Source: an uncultured Muribaculaceae bacterium
Lineage (GTDB): Bacteria > Bacteroidota > Bacteroidia > Bacteroidales > Muribaculaceae
Length of the DNA: 56,384 nt
Direction of reading: 5' to 3'
NCBI GenBank assembly: GCA_947625935.1
Contig: CANQQE010000019.1
Location: 1-56,384 of the forward strand
Shown here: piece after piece, positions 7,940 to 15,795 of the stretch
How the letters are laid out: the number at the start of each line of letters is the position of its first letter
Position numbering within the stretch: position 1 is the first letter of the stretch
Notes under the pieces: model-generated
What the model saw: the letters and a program-made list of their open reading frames with translations, nothing else
Database searches by the model: none
Told to the model about the DNA's origin: nothing
Made by a program: the position numbers and the translations under genes

Positions 7940-9421
7940 ATGGCTAATTTCGCAGAGCGTTTTAAACGTTCCTGGAATGTCTTCATGGGTAGGGATCAGA
8001 CCTACAGCTATGATGGGCCGGGGTTCGGTATGCGCCCTGATCGAATGCAATTTCGATCTTACAACGCAAAATCTGTAATTGCATCTATTTACAATCGGAT
8101 TGCTGTGGATGTTGCATCTGTTACATTTAACCATGTTCGGATGAATGAAGATGACGAGAATATGGAATCAATTATTAAAGATTCTTTAAATGAAGTTCTT
8201 ACATTGTCTCCGAACAAGGATCAGACCGCTATTGAGTTCTTTATTGACGCGGTTCAAACGATGTTCGACGAAGGGACCATCGCCGTTGTTCCGATCGACT
8301 ATGATAGTACGACCCCGGATTTGTCAAAAACAGATTCATTCACGATTAATAGCGTTCGAATCGGTCGAATCACGCAGTGGTTCCCATCTTATGTGAGAGT
8401 GGATGTCTATGACGATAATAGCGGCTATCGGCGAGAGATCACAGTTCCGAAAAAGAGCACTGCAATAATTGAGAATCCGTTTTATTCGATCATGAACGAA
8501 CCGAACTCTCAGTTGCAGCGACTTCTTCGTGTTCTGAATCAGATTGATCGAACGAATGAGCAGAACAGTTCTGGTAAACTGGATTTGATTCTTCAGCTTC
8601 CGTATTCGATCAAGAGTTCTGCTCGTAAAATCGAAGCCGAGAATCGTCGAAAAGACATTGAGCAGCAATTGATGGGCGCTCAATACGGAATTGCATACGT
8701 TGACGGAACTGAACGGATCACACAGCTGAACCGAGCTGTAGAGAATAACCTTTGGACGCAGGCGAAGGATTTGCAGGCCGATTTGTATAATCAGCTTGGC
8801 CTTACAAAAGAAATTTTTGAGGGTACAGCGAACGAAGCGGCTATGTTGAACTATCAATCTCGTACTATTGAGCCCATTGCGTCAGCATTTGCGATGGAAT
8901 TTAATCGTAAGTGGCTTTCTAAAACAGCTCGTACACAGCATCAGGCGATCCGCTATTACAAGGATCCGTTTAAACTTGTTCCTGTTGGGCAAATTGCTGA
9001 TATTGCTGATAAGTTTACAAGAAACGAGATTCTCTCCTCGAACGAGCTTCGTTCTATTATTGGGCGTAAGCCGTCGAACGATCCGAAGGCGGATCAACTT
9101 ATTAACTCTAACCTCAATCAAGCTAAAGAACCCGGCATGACGTCTCCCGTTCCGTCCGGTAGTGTTTCCGATCTTTCCGGAAATTCGTCTGAGATGATGG
9201 ACTCCTCTAGAATTCAAAATGCCCAGGCTTGGCTAAACCAGATAGGGACCCAGAGCGTGGATAGCGTGGAGAATGGAGAAGAGAGTGCAAAGCTCGACCA
9301 CTCCGAACAGTTGGATGGCATCGTTGCTGATCTTTTAGATAGTGTAGAGAAAGAAATCGATTCTATTATCTCCGATTATTTGTCTGGCGGTGGTGAAGAA
9401 AATGACGAAAATGCAGAATGA
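7940..9421 (+). CDS. Portal protein
   Basis: 493 residues, the usual length for an HK97-type portal. Visible hallmarks are the N-terminal segment IASIYNRIAVDVASV, the central LLRVLNQIDRT region, and NQLGLTKEIFEGTANEAAMLNYQSRTIEP before the helical C-terminus. It forms the dodecameric channel at the head vertex for DNA entry and tail attachment. A strong AAGGAGG precedes the ATG. The C-terminal tail is acidic and disordered-looking, and its last bases overlap the next gene. Confidence 0.9.
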   Translation: MANFAERFKRSWNVFMGRDQTYSYDGPGFGMRPDRMQFRSYNAKSVIASIYNRIAVDVASVTFNHVRMNEDDENMESIIKDSLNEVLTLSPNKDQTAIEFFIDAVQTMFDEGTIAVVPIDYDSTTPDLSKTDSFTINSVRIGRITQWFPSYVRVDVYDDNSGYRREITVPKKSTAIIENPFYSIMNEPNSQLQRLLRVLNQIDRTNEQNSSGKLDLILQLPYSIKSSARKIEAENRRKDIEQQLMGAQYGIAYVDGTERITQLNRAVENNLWTQAKDLQADLYNQLGLTKEIFEGTANEAAMLNYQSRTIEPIASAFAMEFNRKWLSKTARTQHQAIRYYKDPFKLVPVGQIADIADKFTRNEILSSNELRSIIGRKPSNDPKADQLINSNLNQAKEPGMTSPVPSGSVSDLSGNSSEMMDSSRIQNAQAWLNQIGTQSVDSVENGEESAKLDHSEQLDGIVADLLDSVEKEIDSIISDYLSGGGEENDENAE

Positions 9422-10046
9422 GTTGATGCATTATGCGTCGAAGTATTACGACCCGGTTAAAGTGCATGAGTATTATTTAAAGACTCGTGAACTGAAAGGT
9501 CGGAGATCGTCAGCGAATCTTAGCGAGAAAGGAAAAGAACTTTGGACGTACACTAAGAAGCAGATATCTGAGGAAAAGAAAGCCGAAACAAAAGCCGAAC
9601 AAGAAAAAAGAGACGCTAAGATCGAGACCCTTCGATCCGATGCGAAACAGACTCGGGAAAATATTTCTAACAATTTAAAGCGGCTTAGAGACGCGTTGTC
9701 CGCCTCTTCACAGAGTCAAAAAGATGCTGCGACTAGACGGATCGAATCTCAAATTAAAGCTCTTCAGAATCAAACAATGTTGAAGACTGTGAAAGCGCAG
9801 AAGATTGCTAATTTAAGAGCTCAGTTGTCCGCTGAGAAAGGCAGAATAACCGAGAGTATGAAAGCTGAGAAAGCAAAAGCGTCTTCTGACGCTTCAACAG
9901 AACGAGAAGCATTGGCTACAAATTTGAAGGCTGCTGTTACAGCTGCTAGAGACGCGTATAAGGCCGCTAAAGAAAATATGAAGCAGAAATACGAGAATCT
10001 TTATCAGTCTGAGTACGACAAGATACGCAAATCTTATCATAAGTAA
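9402..10046 (+). CDS. Coiled-coil head protein, possible scaffold or internal protein
   Basis: 214 residues from ATG 9402; GTG codons at 9390 and 9393 are alternatives. The N-terminus has YDPVKVHEYYLKTRELKG, a phrase common in phage head-region proteins, followed by LSEKGKELW and a long lysine/glutamate/alanine coiled coil to the end. The place between portal and protease-capsid gene fits a scaffold or internal head protein. Assignment to either is inference. Confidence 0.55.
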   Translation: MTKMQNELMHYASKYYDPVKVHEYYLKTRELKGRRSSANLSEKGKELWTYTKKQISEEKKAETKAEQEKRDAKIETLRSDAKQTRENISNNLKRLRDALSASSQSQKDAATRRIESQIKALQNQTMLKTVKAQKIANLRAQLSAEKGRITESMKAEKAKASSDASTEREALATNLKAAVTAARDAYKAAKENMKQKYENLYQSEYDKIRKSYHK

Positions 10047-10062
10047 GTGGGAGGGATCTATT

Positions 10063-12033
10063 TTGGCAGGTAAGAATGGAACGCCCGATTTTGGCGGTTG
10101 GGCCACTCGAAATAATCTTGAGTGCAGTGATGGCCGAGTCATTTGTCGGGACGCATTCGCTGTTCAGGATGGCGCTCGGGTTCCTCTGGTTTGGAATCAT
10201 GAGCATAATGATCCGTCTAGCGTTCTTGGCCATGCGATTCTGCATAACCGGGACGAAGGTGTTTGGGCGGATTGCTATTTTAATGACGGCGAAAAGGCCG
10301 ACGCGGCTAAGCGTGCGGTTCAGCATGGTGATGTTGATTCTATGAGCATTTGGGCGAATAAGCTTAAGCAGGACGGCCGGCGTGTTCTTCACGGAATGAT
10401 TCGTGAGGTGAGCCTCGTTCTCGCCGGAGCGAATCCTGGTGCTCTGATCGAGTCTGTTGCTGCGCACGGCTATGCGCTCCTCGACGATGAGGACGAGGGC
10501 ATTATCTACACCGGCGAGAATTTCGAGCTCTATCACGCTGATGACAAAGCCCAGGAGAAAGCTTCTGAGAAGTCTTCAGATGAGAAGAAGGAAGAACCCG
10601 CCGCAAAGAAAGATGAAGCTGACGATGAAGACGGGGACGAGACGGTTCAGGATGTCTTGGACACTCTAAATCCGAAGCAGAAGAGGGTCGTGAATGCTGT
10701 CATCGGCATGGCCCTTGAGAGTGCCGCTGCTGGCGGCACCGAGACCGGTGACGAAGATAATACTGATAATGAGGAGGAAGAGAAAATGTCTCATAATGCG
10801 TTTGAGACCAACAATGGCGCTGCTCAGGAGGGTGCCGGTGATGTCGTTCTGTCCCATTCTGATGTGACCGACATCATGAAGAGCGCTAAGACCTATGGTT
10901 CCCTGAGGGAGAGTTGGAATCGTTTCGTTGCCGATCGGGACGAGCCCATTCTGATGTATGGCGGCGTGCCCGTGGTGTATGATGACAATGACATGCTGAT
11001 CCATGCCGGACTTCCCGATGTTCCTACTACTGACATGATTCTGCCCCAGGATGAGACTGCCAACTATAAAGAGTATGGCAAGTATGGCTTTAAGAACCCC
11101 AGTATGTTCTACCCCGAGGCTCGGGGCCTGACCAGTGGTCCTCCCGAGTTCATCGGCCGGGACACCGCTTGGGTTCAGGAAGTCATGGGCCGCGTGCATC
11201 ATACGCCTTTTAGCCGTGTGAAGAGCATGTACGCGAACATTACCGAGGACGATGCCCGGGCCAAGGGTTACGCGAAGAAGGGCACGCAGAAGATGTATGA
11301 GGTCTTTAGCACCCTGAAGCGTGTTACCAATCCCACCACGATTTATAAGCTGCAGAAGCTGGATCGGGACGACATCATTGATATCACCGATTTCGATGTT
11401 GTGGCTTGGCTGCGCGGCGAGATGCGGGTCATGCTGAATGAGGAGATCGCCCGTGCGATTCTGCTTGGTGATGGCCGTAAGCCTGGTACCGAGGGCAAGA
11501 TCTCCGAGGACTGCATCCGCCCCATTGTGTCCGATGTCGATCTGTTTAACGTGAAGGTTAATCTGGAGTTTGAGCCGGGCACGACCGCGGACAAGAAGGC
11601 AGAGAAGGTTATCGATGGTATTATTCGTGCCCATAAGAAGTATCATGGCTCCGGAAACCCGACCCTGTTCACTACCGAGGATTGGCTGACCGAGATGCTT
11701 CTGCTCAAGGATAATATTGGCCATCGTCTGTATAAGACCGAGGCCGAGCTGGCGACTGCTCTGCGTGTTTCCAAGATTGTAACCGTTGAGGTTATGGAGG
11801 CGGAAGAGTACAAGAGTAAGTTTGGCGCTGATAAGAAGCAGGAGCTCATTGGTGTCATTGTTAACCTGGCCGACTATAACATTGGTCAGGATCCCAAGGG
11901 CGGCATCTCCATGTTCGATGACTTCGACATCGACTTCAACCAGCAGAAGTACCTGATCGAGACCCGTATGAGTGGCGCTCTGATCAAGCCGTTCTCCGCG
12001 ATTACGATCACTGCTAAAGAGTCGGGGGAATAA
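10063..12033 (+). CDS. Prohead protease fused to HK97-type major capsid protein
   Basis: 656 residues from TTG 10063, preceded by GGGAGGG. Residues 1-135 form an HK97-type prohead protease: WNHEHND (His46 or His48), VDSMSIWA (Ser93 or Ser95) and REVSLVLAGANPGA. Residues 150-235 are a charged linker resembling the delta scaffold domain. From about 242 the protein is the major capsid protein. A GAGGAGG site precedes an in-frame ATG at 10786 (Met242), so free capsid protein could also be made by internal initiation. Codon choice in the capsid part is strongly biased (CTG, AAG, GCC), as expected for the most abundant protein. Confidence 0.9.
   Translation: MAGKNGTPDFGGWATRNNLECSDGRVICRDAFAVQDGARVPLVWNHEHNDPSSVLGHAILHNRDEGVWADCYFNDGEKADAAKRAVQHGDVDSMSIWANKLKQDGRRVLHGMIREVSLVLAGANPGALIESVAAHGYALLDDEDEGIIYTGENFELYHADDKAQEKASEKSSDEKKEEPAAKKDEADDEDGDETVQDVLDTLNPKQKRVVNAVIGMALESAAAGGTETGDEDNTDNEEEEKMSHNAFETNNGAAQEGAGDVVLSHSDVTDIMKSAKTYGSLRESWNRFVADRDEPILMYGGVPVVYDDNDMLIHAGLPDVPTTDMILPQDETANYKEYGKYGFKNPSMFYPEARGLTSGPPEFIGRDTAWVQEVMGRVHHTPFSRVKSMYANITEDDARAKGYAKKGTQKMYEVFSTLKRVTNPTTIYKLQKLDRDDIIDITDFDVVAWLRGEMRVMLNEEIARAILLGDGRKPGTEGKISEDCIRPIVSDVDLFNVKVNLEFEPGTTADKKAEKVIDGIIRAHKKYHGSGNPTLFTTEDWLTEMLLLKDNIGHRLYKTEAELATALRVSKIVTVEVMEAEEYKSKFGADKKQELIGVIVNLADYNIGQDPKGGISMFDDFDIDFNQQKYLIETRMSGALIKPFSAITITAKESGE
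10786..12033 (+). CDS. Major capsid protein from internal start
   Basis: This is the capsid part of the fusion, 415 residues, if translation starts at the internal ATG behind GAGGAGGAAG at 10771-10780. Such nested capsid starts are known in phages that fuse protease and capsid. It would supply many more capsid copies than protease. The sequence has the typical E-loop and P-domain order but I cannot align it here. Confidence 0.5.
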   Translation: MSHNAFETNNGAAQEGAGDVVLSHSDVTDIMKSAKTYGSLRESWNRFVADRDEPILMYGGVPVVYDDNDMLIHAGLPDVPTTDMILPQDETANYKEYGKYGFKNPSMFYPEARGLTSGPPEFIGRDTAWVQEVMGRVHHTPFSRVKSMYANITEDDARAKGYAKKGTQKMYEVFSTLKRVTNPTTIYKLQKLDRDDIIDITDFDVVAWLRGEMRVMLNEEIARAILLGDGRKPGTEGKISEDCIRPIVSDVDLFNVKVNLEFEPGTTADKKAEKVIDGIIRAHKKYHGSGNPTLFTTEDWLTEMLLLKDNIGHRLYKTEAELATALRVSKIVTVEVMEAEEYKSKFGADKKQELIGVIVNLADYNIGQDPKGGISMFDDFDIDFNQQKYLIETRMSGALIKPFSAITITAKESGE

Positions 12034-12419
12034 CTAGTGTCCCCGTTGATGCTGCAAATGGGGACACGCAGTATTATGGTATAGCAGCCGATTCTCTTCA
12101 GACAGACGTTAGTATTCAGAACAATTACGTCTATGGTAGTTTGAAGAATACGCCCAGTTATCCTGATTTCAGTGACGATCCTGAAGCGCAGAAGGGGCAT
12201 TTCCTTGTTCTGACGTTCGATCCTCAGGAAGAAGAAACTGTCGAGACGAAGATTGCGGGTGGCCCTTCTGTGATGCCTGACTATGTCGATGCTACGATCG
12301 ATAAGTATTGCGTCTATCGAATTCAGGATAAGTATCAGCAGAAGATCTACGTGAAGACTACGAAGAATATGAAGTCTGTTGAAGAGATTTATGATCTGTC
12401 GAAGCTGACGCTTGAATGA
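12033..12419 (+). CDS. Probable decoration domain, reached by -1 frameshift from the capsid gene
   Basis: The -1 frame relative to the capsid gene is open across its stop and encodes TSVPVDAANGDTQYYGIA, SLQTDVSIQNNYVYG, DFSDDPEAQKGHFLVLTF and so on to 12419. This resembles small proteins that follow the capsid gene in related phages and act as head decoration. There is no ATG, GTG or TTG in this frame before a TTG at 12141, which lies inside the conserved part and lacks a ribosome binding site. The capsid gene ends TCG-GGG-GAA-TAA, and a -1 slip on the G run would join both. A start-codon loss is the alternative. Confidence 0.55.
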   Translation, partial: TSVPVDAANGDTQYYGIAADSLQTDVSIQNNYVYGSLKNTPSYPDFSDDPEAQKGHFLVLTFDPQEEETVETKIAGGPSVMPDYVDATIDKYCVYRIQDKYQQKIYVKTTKNMKSVEEIYDLSKLTLE

Positions 12420-12444
12420 TTTTCAAAATGGAGGTGATTTTCTA

Positions 12445-12789
12445 ATGAAGTTCGCCGGAGATGTTGGTTTTTGGCTAGAAAACGTTGAGACCAAACCCGG
12501 GATTTTCGGGGATAAGATGGTAGAGAAGCATTATGTTGGGGATGTTACTCGCGCTTATAATAAATGGGACAGCCGTTCCGATGCTTTATCGTCCACCACT
12601 GACGAACTGAGTGTGAACAATCAGGTTTCTATTCTTGCTGACCTGTTTGCTCAGGAGAAATGGCCCTCCATTAAATATGTTGTGTGGAACGGGAAACCGT
12701 GGAAAGTGAAGACCGTTCAGGTCAACTGGCCTAGATTGGTTCTGGAGATTGGAGGGGTCTGGAATGGACAAGTCGCAGAGAAGACTTGA
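12445..12789 (+). CDS. Head closure / neck protein-like
   Basis: 114 residues from ATG 12445, with GGAGGTGAT upstream; an ATG at 12412 has no site. The pattern NNQVSILAD, then KYVVWNGKPWKV, then PRLVLEIGGVWNG matches small neck proteins that plug the portal after packaging in siphophages. It overlaps the next gene by 26 bases. Role inferred from position and resemblance. Confidence 0.6.
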   Translation: MKFAGDVGFWLENVETKPGIFGDKMVEKHYVGDVTRAYNKWDSRSDALSSTTDELSVNNQVSILADLFAQEKWPSIKYVVWNGKPWKVKTVQVNWPRLVLEIGGVWNGQVAEKT

Positions 12790-13108
12790 GCTTCAAACCC
12801 AATTCGAGAAGATTGCCGAGGAGTATGTTAAGCCTGGCGATCGTACGAAACATGTCTATTTTGATCCCCCAGTCGGTATTCAGCTGGAATACCCGTGTAT
12901 CGTTTATCGGGAAAGCCGGCCTGTTATATATCATGCCGATAATCAGAAGTATCTCAACTTTCCGCATTGGACCGTGACCACGATGACTCAAGATCCAGAG
13001 GCGCTTGATTTGGCGCCGAAGGTTCAAGAGTTTCCGCGCTGTTCTTTGGACAGTCCTCCGTATAGATCGGACGGAATTGTCCATCACGTATTCAGTCTTT
13101 ATTGGTAA
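12764..13108 (+). CDS. Tail terminator / head-tail joining protein-like
   Basis: 114 residues from ATG 12764 with GGAGGGG upstream. The text VYFDPPVGIQLEYPCIVYRES, YLNFPHWTVTTMTQDPEA and GIVHHVFSLYW is typical of the small protein between neck and tail tube genes in Bacillota siphophages. It probably caps the tail tube at the head-proximal end. Assignment from resemblance and gene order. Confidence 0.6.
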   Translation: MDKSQRRLELQTQFEKIAEEYVKPGDRTKHVYFDPPVGIQLEYPCIVYRESRPVIYHADNQKYLNFPHWTVTTMTQDPEALDLAPKVQEFPRCSLDSPPYRSDGIVHHVFSLYW

Positions 13109-13137
13109 ATTTAATACTTTTAGGGAGGTTTTATATT

Positions 13138-13824
13138 ATGTCTAGTACCCCGATGGTTTGGGACGAGATCGGTAAAAGAACTTATACTACCGGTGTCGAT
13201 CATGTGGCCCTTTATCTCCAGAAGGCGGGAAAGTATCCCAAGGGCGTTCCCTGGAGCGGTATTACCACTCTTACCGAGAGTCCGTCTGGTGCGGAAGAAA
13301 GCGCCATTTATGCCGACAATATTAAATACCTGTCCATTCGTTCTGCTGAGGACTTTGGTCTGTCGATCGAGTGCTACGACACTCCTGAGGAGTTCGATCA
13401 GTGTGACGGTTGTGGCACCGTAACCGAGGCGAAAGGCCTTCGTGTCTCTCAGCAGACTCGTGCACCCTTCGGTCTGGCCTATCGGACCAAGATCGGCAGT
13501 GACGAGAAGGGCGACGACGCTGGTTATGAGATCCATATGGTGTATGGTTGCACCGCGTCTCCTTCTGAGCTGGCACATAACACCATTAACGATAGCCCGG
13601 AACCCGGTACTCTGAGCTATGAGATCACTACGGTTGCTGCCCCCATTTCCGAGCCGGGTCTGAAGCCCGCTGCTCATTTGGTGGTTAGTTCCCTGGCCGA
13701 GAATGAGCATCTGAAGGCGCTGGAGAAGATCTTGTTCGGCGGCGATGAGACTGCTGCGGATCCCATGCTCCCCCTGCCTGATCAGGTTATTTCGGTTCTG
13801 AAGACCGGAAGTCTCCCGGAATAA
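13138..13824 (+). CDS. Major tail (tube) protein
   Basis: 228 residues from ATG 13138 with GGGAGG upstream. The text begins with MVWDEIGKRTYTTGVDHVALY and contains GLRVSQQTRAPFGLAYRTKIG and YEIHMVYGCTASP, as in phi13-type tail tube proteins. Codon choice is as biased as in the capsid gene, in keeping with high expression. The tube polymerises around the tape measure protein. After the stop, the -1 frame stays open for 56 codons, as described separately. Confidence 0.85.
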   Translation: MSSTPMVWDEIGKRTYTTGVDHVALYLQKAGKYPKGVPWSGITTLTESPSGAEESAIYADNIKYLSIRSAEDFGLSIECYDTPEEFDQCDGCGTVTEAKGLRVSQQTRAPFGLAYRTKIGSDEKGDDAGYEIHMVYGCTASPSELAHNTINDSPEPGTLSYEITTVAAPISEPGLKPAAHLVVSSLAENEHLKALEKILFGGDETAADPMLPLPDQVISVLKTGSLPE

Positions 13825-13991
13825 TTTCGGGGCGGGTTAAGTCCGAAGCCGTGCCCCGAGAGAATCAAGTCTTCGCAACAGCAATGTCGGTTAACGATGA
13901 GCCGATAGGAATCTATTCGGCCGCGACGATAAAAGCGAAGTTGGTTTCTTATGATAGAAGGCGAGCGAAGAAGAATCGGACAACTAACTAA
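13821..13991 (+). other. Structured or frameshift-encoded segment after the tail tube gene
   Basis: Directly after the stop, TCGGGGC pairs with GCCCCGA, then CTTCGC with GCGAAG around an inner GCCGATAG/CTATTCGGC hairpin. The -1 frame of the tail tube gene is also open for 56 codons to a TAA at 13989-13991. No ribosome binding site supports a separate gene. It could be a structured RNA, a tail-protein extension made by a -1 shift, or remnant sequence. Evidence does not decide. Confidence 0.35.
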
Positions 13992-13997
13992 ACTGAC

Positions 13998-14028
13998 ATG
14001 GGGGATCTCGACCGAGGGGGTCCCCCAT
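13998..14028 (+). terminator. Hairpin after the tail tube gene
   Basis: ATGGGGGA (13998-14005) pairs with TCCCCCAT (14021-14028) and is followed by an A-run and then a T-run. It would terminate or attenuate transcription between the highly expressed head/tube genes and the tail assembly genes. Confidence 0.65.
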
Positions 14029-14064
14029 AGAAAAAATTTTTAAAAATATGAAAGGAGAAGCACC

Positions 14065-14529
14065 ATGTACGCGAAAACTATTGAATATGTTGACTATAAC
14101 GATGTGCCTCACAAGGAGGTTTTCTATTTTAATTTGAACCGGGCCGAGGTTCTGAAAATGCTTGTCACTGACTCTGATGCTACTTTGGATCAGGTTTTTG
14201 ACTATTTTAAGCAGACTCGGAACGGGAAGCGGCTTCTGGCCATGATAGAGGACTTGATTAAGAGCTCATACGGCGTTAAGTCCCCTGATGGAAAGAGCTT
14301 TATCAAACGCCCCGAGCATTTGGAGGCGTTTGTTCAGTCAGAAGCTTACTCCGAGCTCCTTACAGAGCTGTTGAATGATGCAGATAAAGCTTCCGAATTC
14401 TTTATTGGTATCCTTCCGAAGAATTTGCAGGCTGAAGTAGATAAATATTATAAGAGCCACCCTGAATTGCTCGAGGCTTCCGAGGTTTCGTCTGAGCCGA
14501 TTGTAACGCCGATTGAATCTGGGGTTTAA
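14065..14529 (+). CDS. Tail assembly chaperone-like protein (first)
   Basis: 154 residues after GAAAGGAG. It reads FYFNLNRAEVLKML, YFKQTRNGKRLLAMIEDLIKSSYG, GKSFIKRPEHLEAFVQSEAYSELLTELL, the standard layout of the gpG-type chaperone upstream of the tape measure gene in Bacillota siphophages. It would bind the tape measure protein during tail assembly. I see no convincing slippery site joining it to the next gene, which has its own AAAGAGGTGAG site. Confidence 0.75.
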   Translation: MYAKTIEYVDYNDVPHKEVFYFNLNRAEVLKMLVTDSDATLDQVFDYFKQTRNGKRLLAMIEDLIKSSYGVKSPDGKSFIKRPEHLEAFVQSEAYSELLTELLNDADKASEFFIGILPKNLQAEVDKYYKSHPELLEASEVSSEPIVTPIESGV

Positions 14530-14567
14530 TTTCAAAATGAGTCTATTTTTCTAAAAGAGGTGAGAGA

Positions 14568-15155
14568 ATGCTGCAGTTGGAGTTTGAGCCGACAGAATTC
14601 TATGACGAAATGAAAGAAGAATTTTTCTATGCATTTCCATGGGACCCGTCGGTTAAAGTAAAACCGGGAGAAGTTTTCACACTTCGGTTGGAGCATTCTC
14701 TTCTTTCTCTAAGCCGTTGGGAAGAGAAATGGAAAATTCCGTTCCTTTCCAATGATCCAGAAAAAACATCTGGCCAGACAACCGATTACATTCGGTTTAT
14801 GACCCTTACAAAAAATGTTCCGCCGAAGCTGTACGATTGTTTGACTCCCGACCAAGTCGACCAGATCACAAGATATATAGATGATTCGCATACTGCAACA
14901 TGGTTCAGCGAACCGAGTAAAAAAGAAAGTAGTAAGGGGAAAGCTAGAGTTATTACGGCGGAGATAATTTATTATTGGATGTTGGTTTACAATATTCCAT
15001 GGGATCCGGCAGAAAAGTGGCATTTACACAAACTTTTAACGCTTATTAGAGTTTGTAGTATTGAGAACTCTCCGAAGAAGAAGCAGTCTCGAGCTGAGAT
15101 AGCGGATGAATATCGAAGAATAAAAGCTGCTAGACGAGCTGGGAGGAAGAAGTAA
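14568..15155 (+). CDS. Tail assembly protein upstream of the tape measure gene
   Basis: 195 residues. Phrases such as SLSRWEEKWKIPFLS, DYIRFMTLTKNVPPKLYDCLT, ITAEIIYYWMLVYNIPWDPAEKWHLHKLLTLIRVC are strongly typical of a protein always found just before the tape measure gene in this phage group, probably the second tail chaperone. It ends with a basic tail (RRIKAARRAGRKK). The stop overlaps the next ATG (TAATG). Confidence 0.7.
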   Translation: MLQLEFEPTEFYDEMKEEFFYAFPWDPSVKVKPGEVFTLRLEHSLLSLSRWEEKWKIPFLSNDPEKTSGQTTDYIRFMTLTKNVPPKLYDCLTPDQVDQITRYIDDSHTATWFSEPSKKESSKGKARVITAEIIYYWMLVYNIPWDPAEKWHLHKLLTLIRVCSIENSPKKKQSRAEIADEYRRIKAARRAGRKK

Positions 15156-15379
15156 TGGATAGAAAGACAATCATTATTTTGATTTTGGTCTTTTGTTTAG
15201 TAGTTGTCTGCTTTTTCTGGTTTAAAGATCTTCATAAAATTAGGAGTTTGGCTGCTCAATACGATGGTTTGACCGTCGACGAGCTTAGTTGGATTATTGC
15301 TGGGAGGATGGAAGCCCTCTCAGATGATTTTGACGATCTGATCGAAGCGATTGTTCGTCAGAAAATGCTTACTCCGTGA
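15155..15379 (+). CDS. Small membrane-anchored protein
   Basis: 74 residues. One N-terminal membrane helix (IIILILVFCLVVVCFFWF) is followed by a soluble acidic part. It is coupled to the upstream gene by a TAATG overlap, with GGGAGGAAG as ribosome binding site. A membrane protein between tail genes is unusual; the function is unknown. Confidence 0.65.
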   Translation: MDRKTIIILILVFCLVVVCFFWFKDLHKIRSLAAQYDGLTVDELSWIIAGRMEALSDDFDDLIEAIVRQKMLTP

Positions 15380-15402
15380 AAAGAAAGGGAGCGTGACTCG
15401 AG

Positions 15403-15795
15403 ATGGCCAAAATTAGTGTGCAATCAAAAGGCGATTTTAAGAATCTCGAGAAAATGCTTAAGAAAACCCTTGGCTTTCGATATCGTCACGTCCTTGAGAA
15501 ATACGCCGAGCAGGGGGTACGAGTTCTGTCCGAAGCAACGCCTGTGAGAACTGGGTTGACGGCGTCTTCTTGGGGGTATGAAATTGTTGAAAACGGAAGT
15601 ACACTTTCTGTTCAATGGACAAATTCTAATATTCAGCCTGGCCCAAACGGGGTTAATGTTGCCCTTTTGATCCAGTACGGGCATGGGACCGGCACTGGCG
15701 GGTATATTCAGGGAATTGATTATATAAACCCTGCATTGCGTCCAATTTTTGAAGAAATGGCTAATGCAGCTTGGAAGGAGGTCACCAGTTCATGA
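15403..15795 (+). CDS. HK97 gp10-like tail completion protein
   Basis: 130 residues. VLSEATPVRTGLTASSWGYEIVENG is the recognisable core of the gp10/minor tail family, followed by a beta-rich part and NPALRPIFEEMANAAWKEV. It normally lies before the tail tube gene; here it lies just before the tape measure gene. The stop overlaps the next start (ATGA). Confidence 0.8.
   Translation: MAKISVQSKGDFKNLEKMLKKTLGFRYRHVLEKYAEQGVRVLSEATPVRTGLTASSWGYEIVENGSTLSVQWTNSNIQPGPNGVNVALLIQYGHGTGTGGYIQGIDYINPALRPIFEEMANAAWKEVTSS

Noticed and set aside
10666-11724. Long open frame (352 codons) on the minus strand inside the capsid gene
   Set aside because: It is the antisense shadow of a strongly codon-biased gene, has no ribosome binding site, and the capsid reading is certain.
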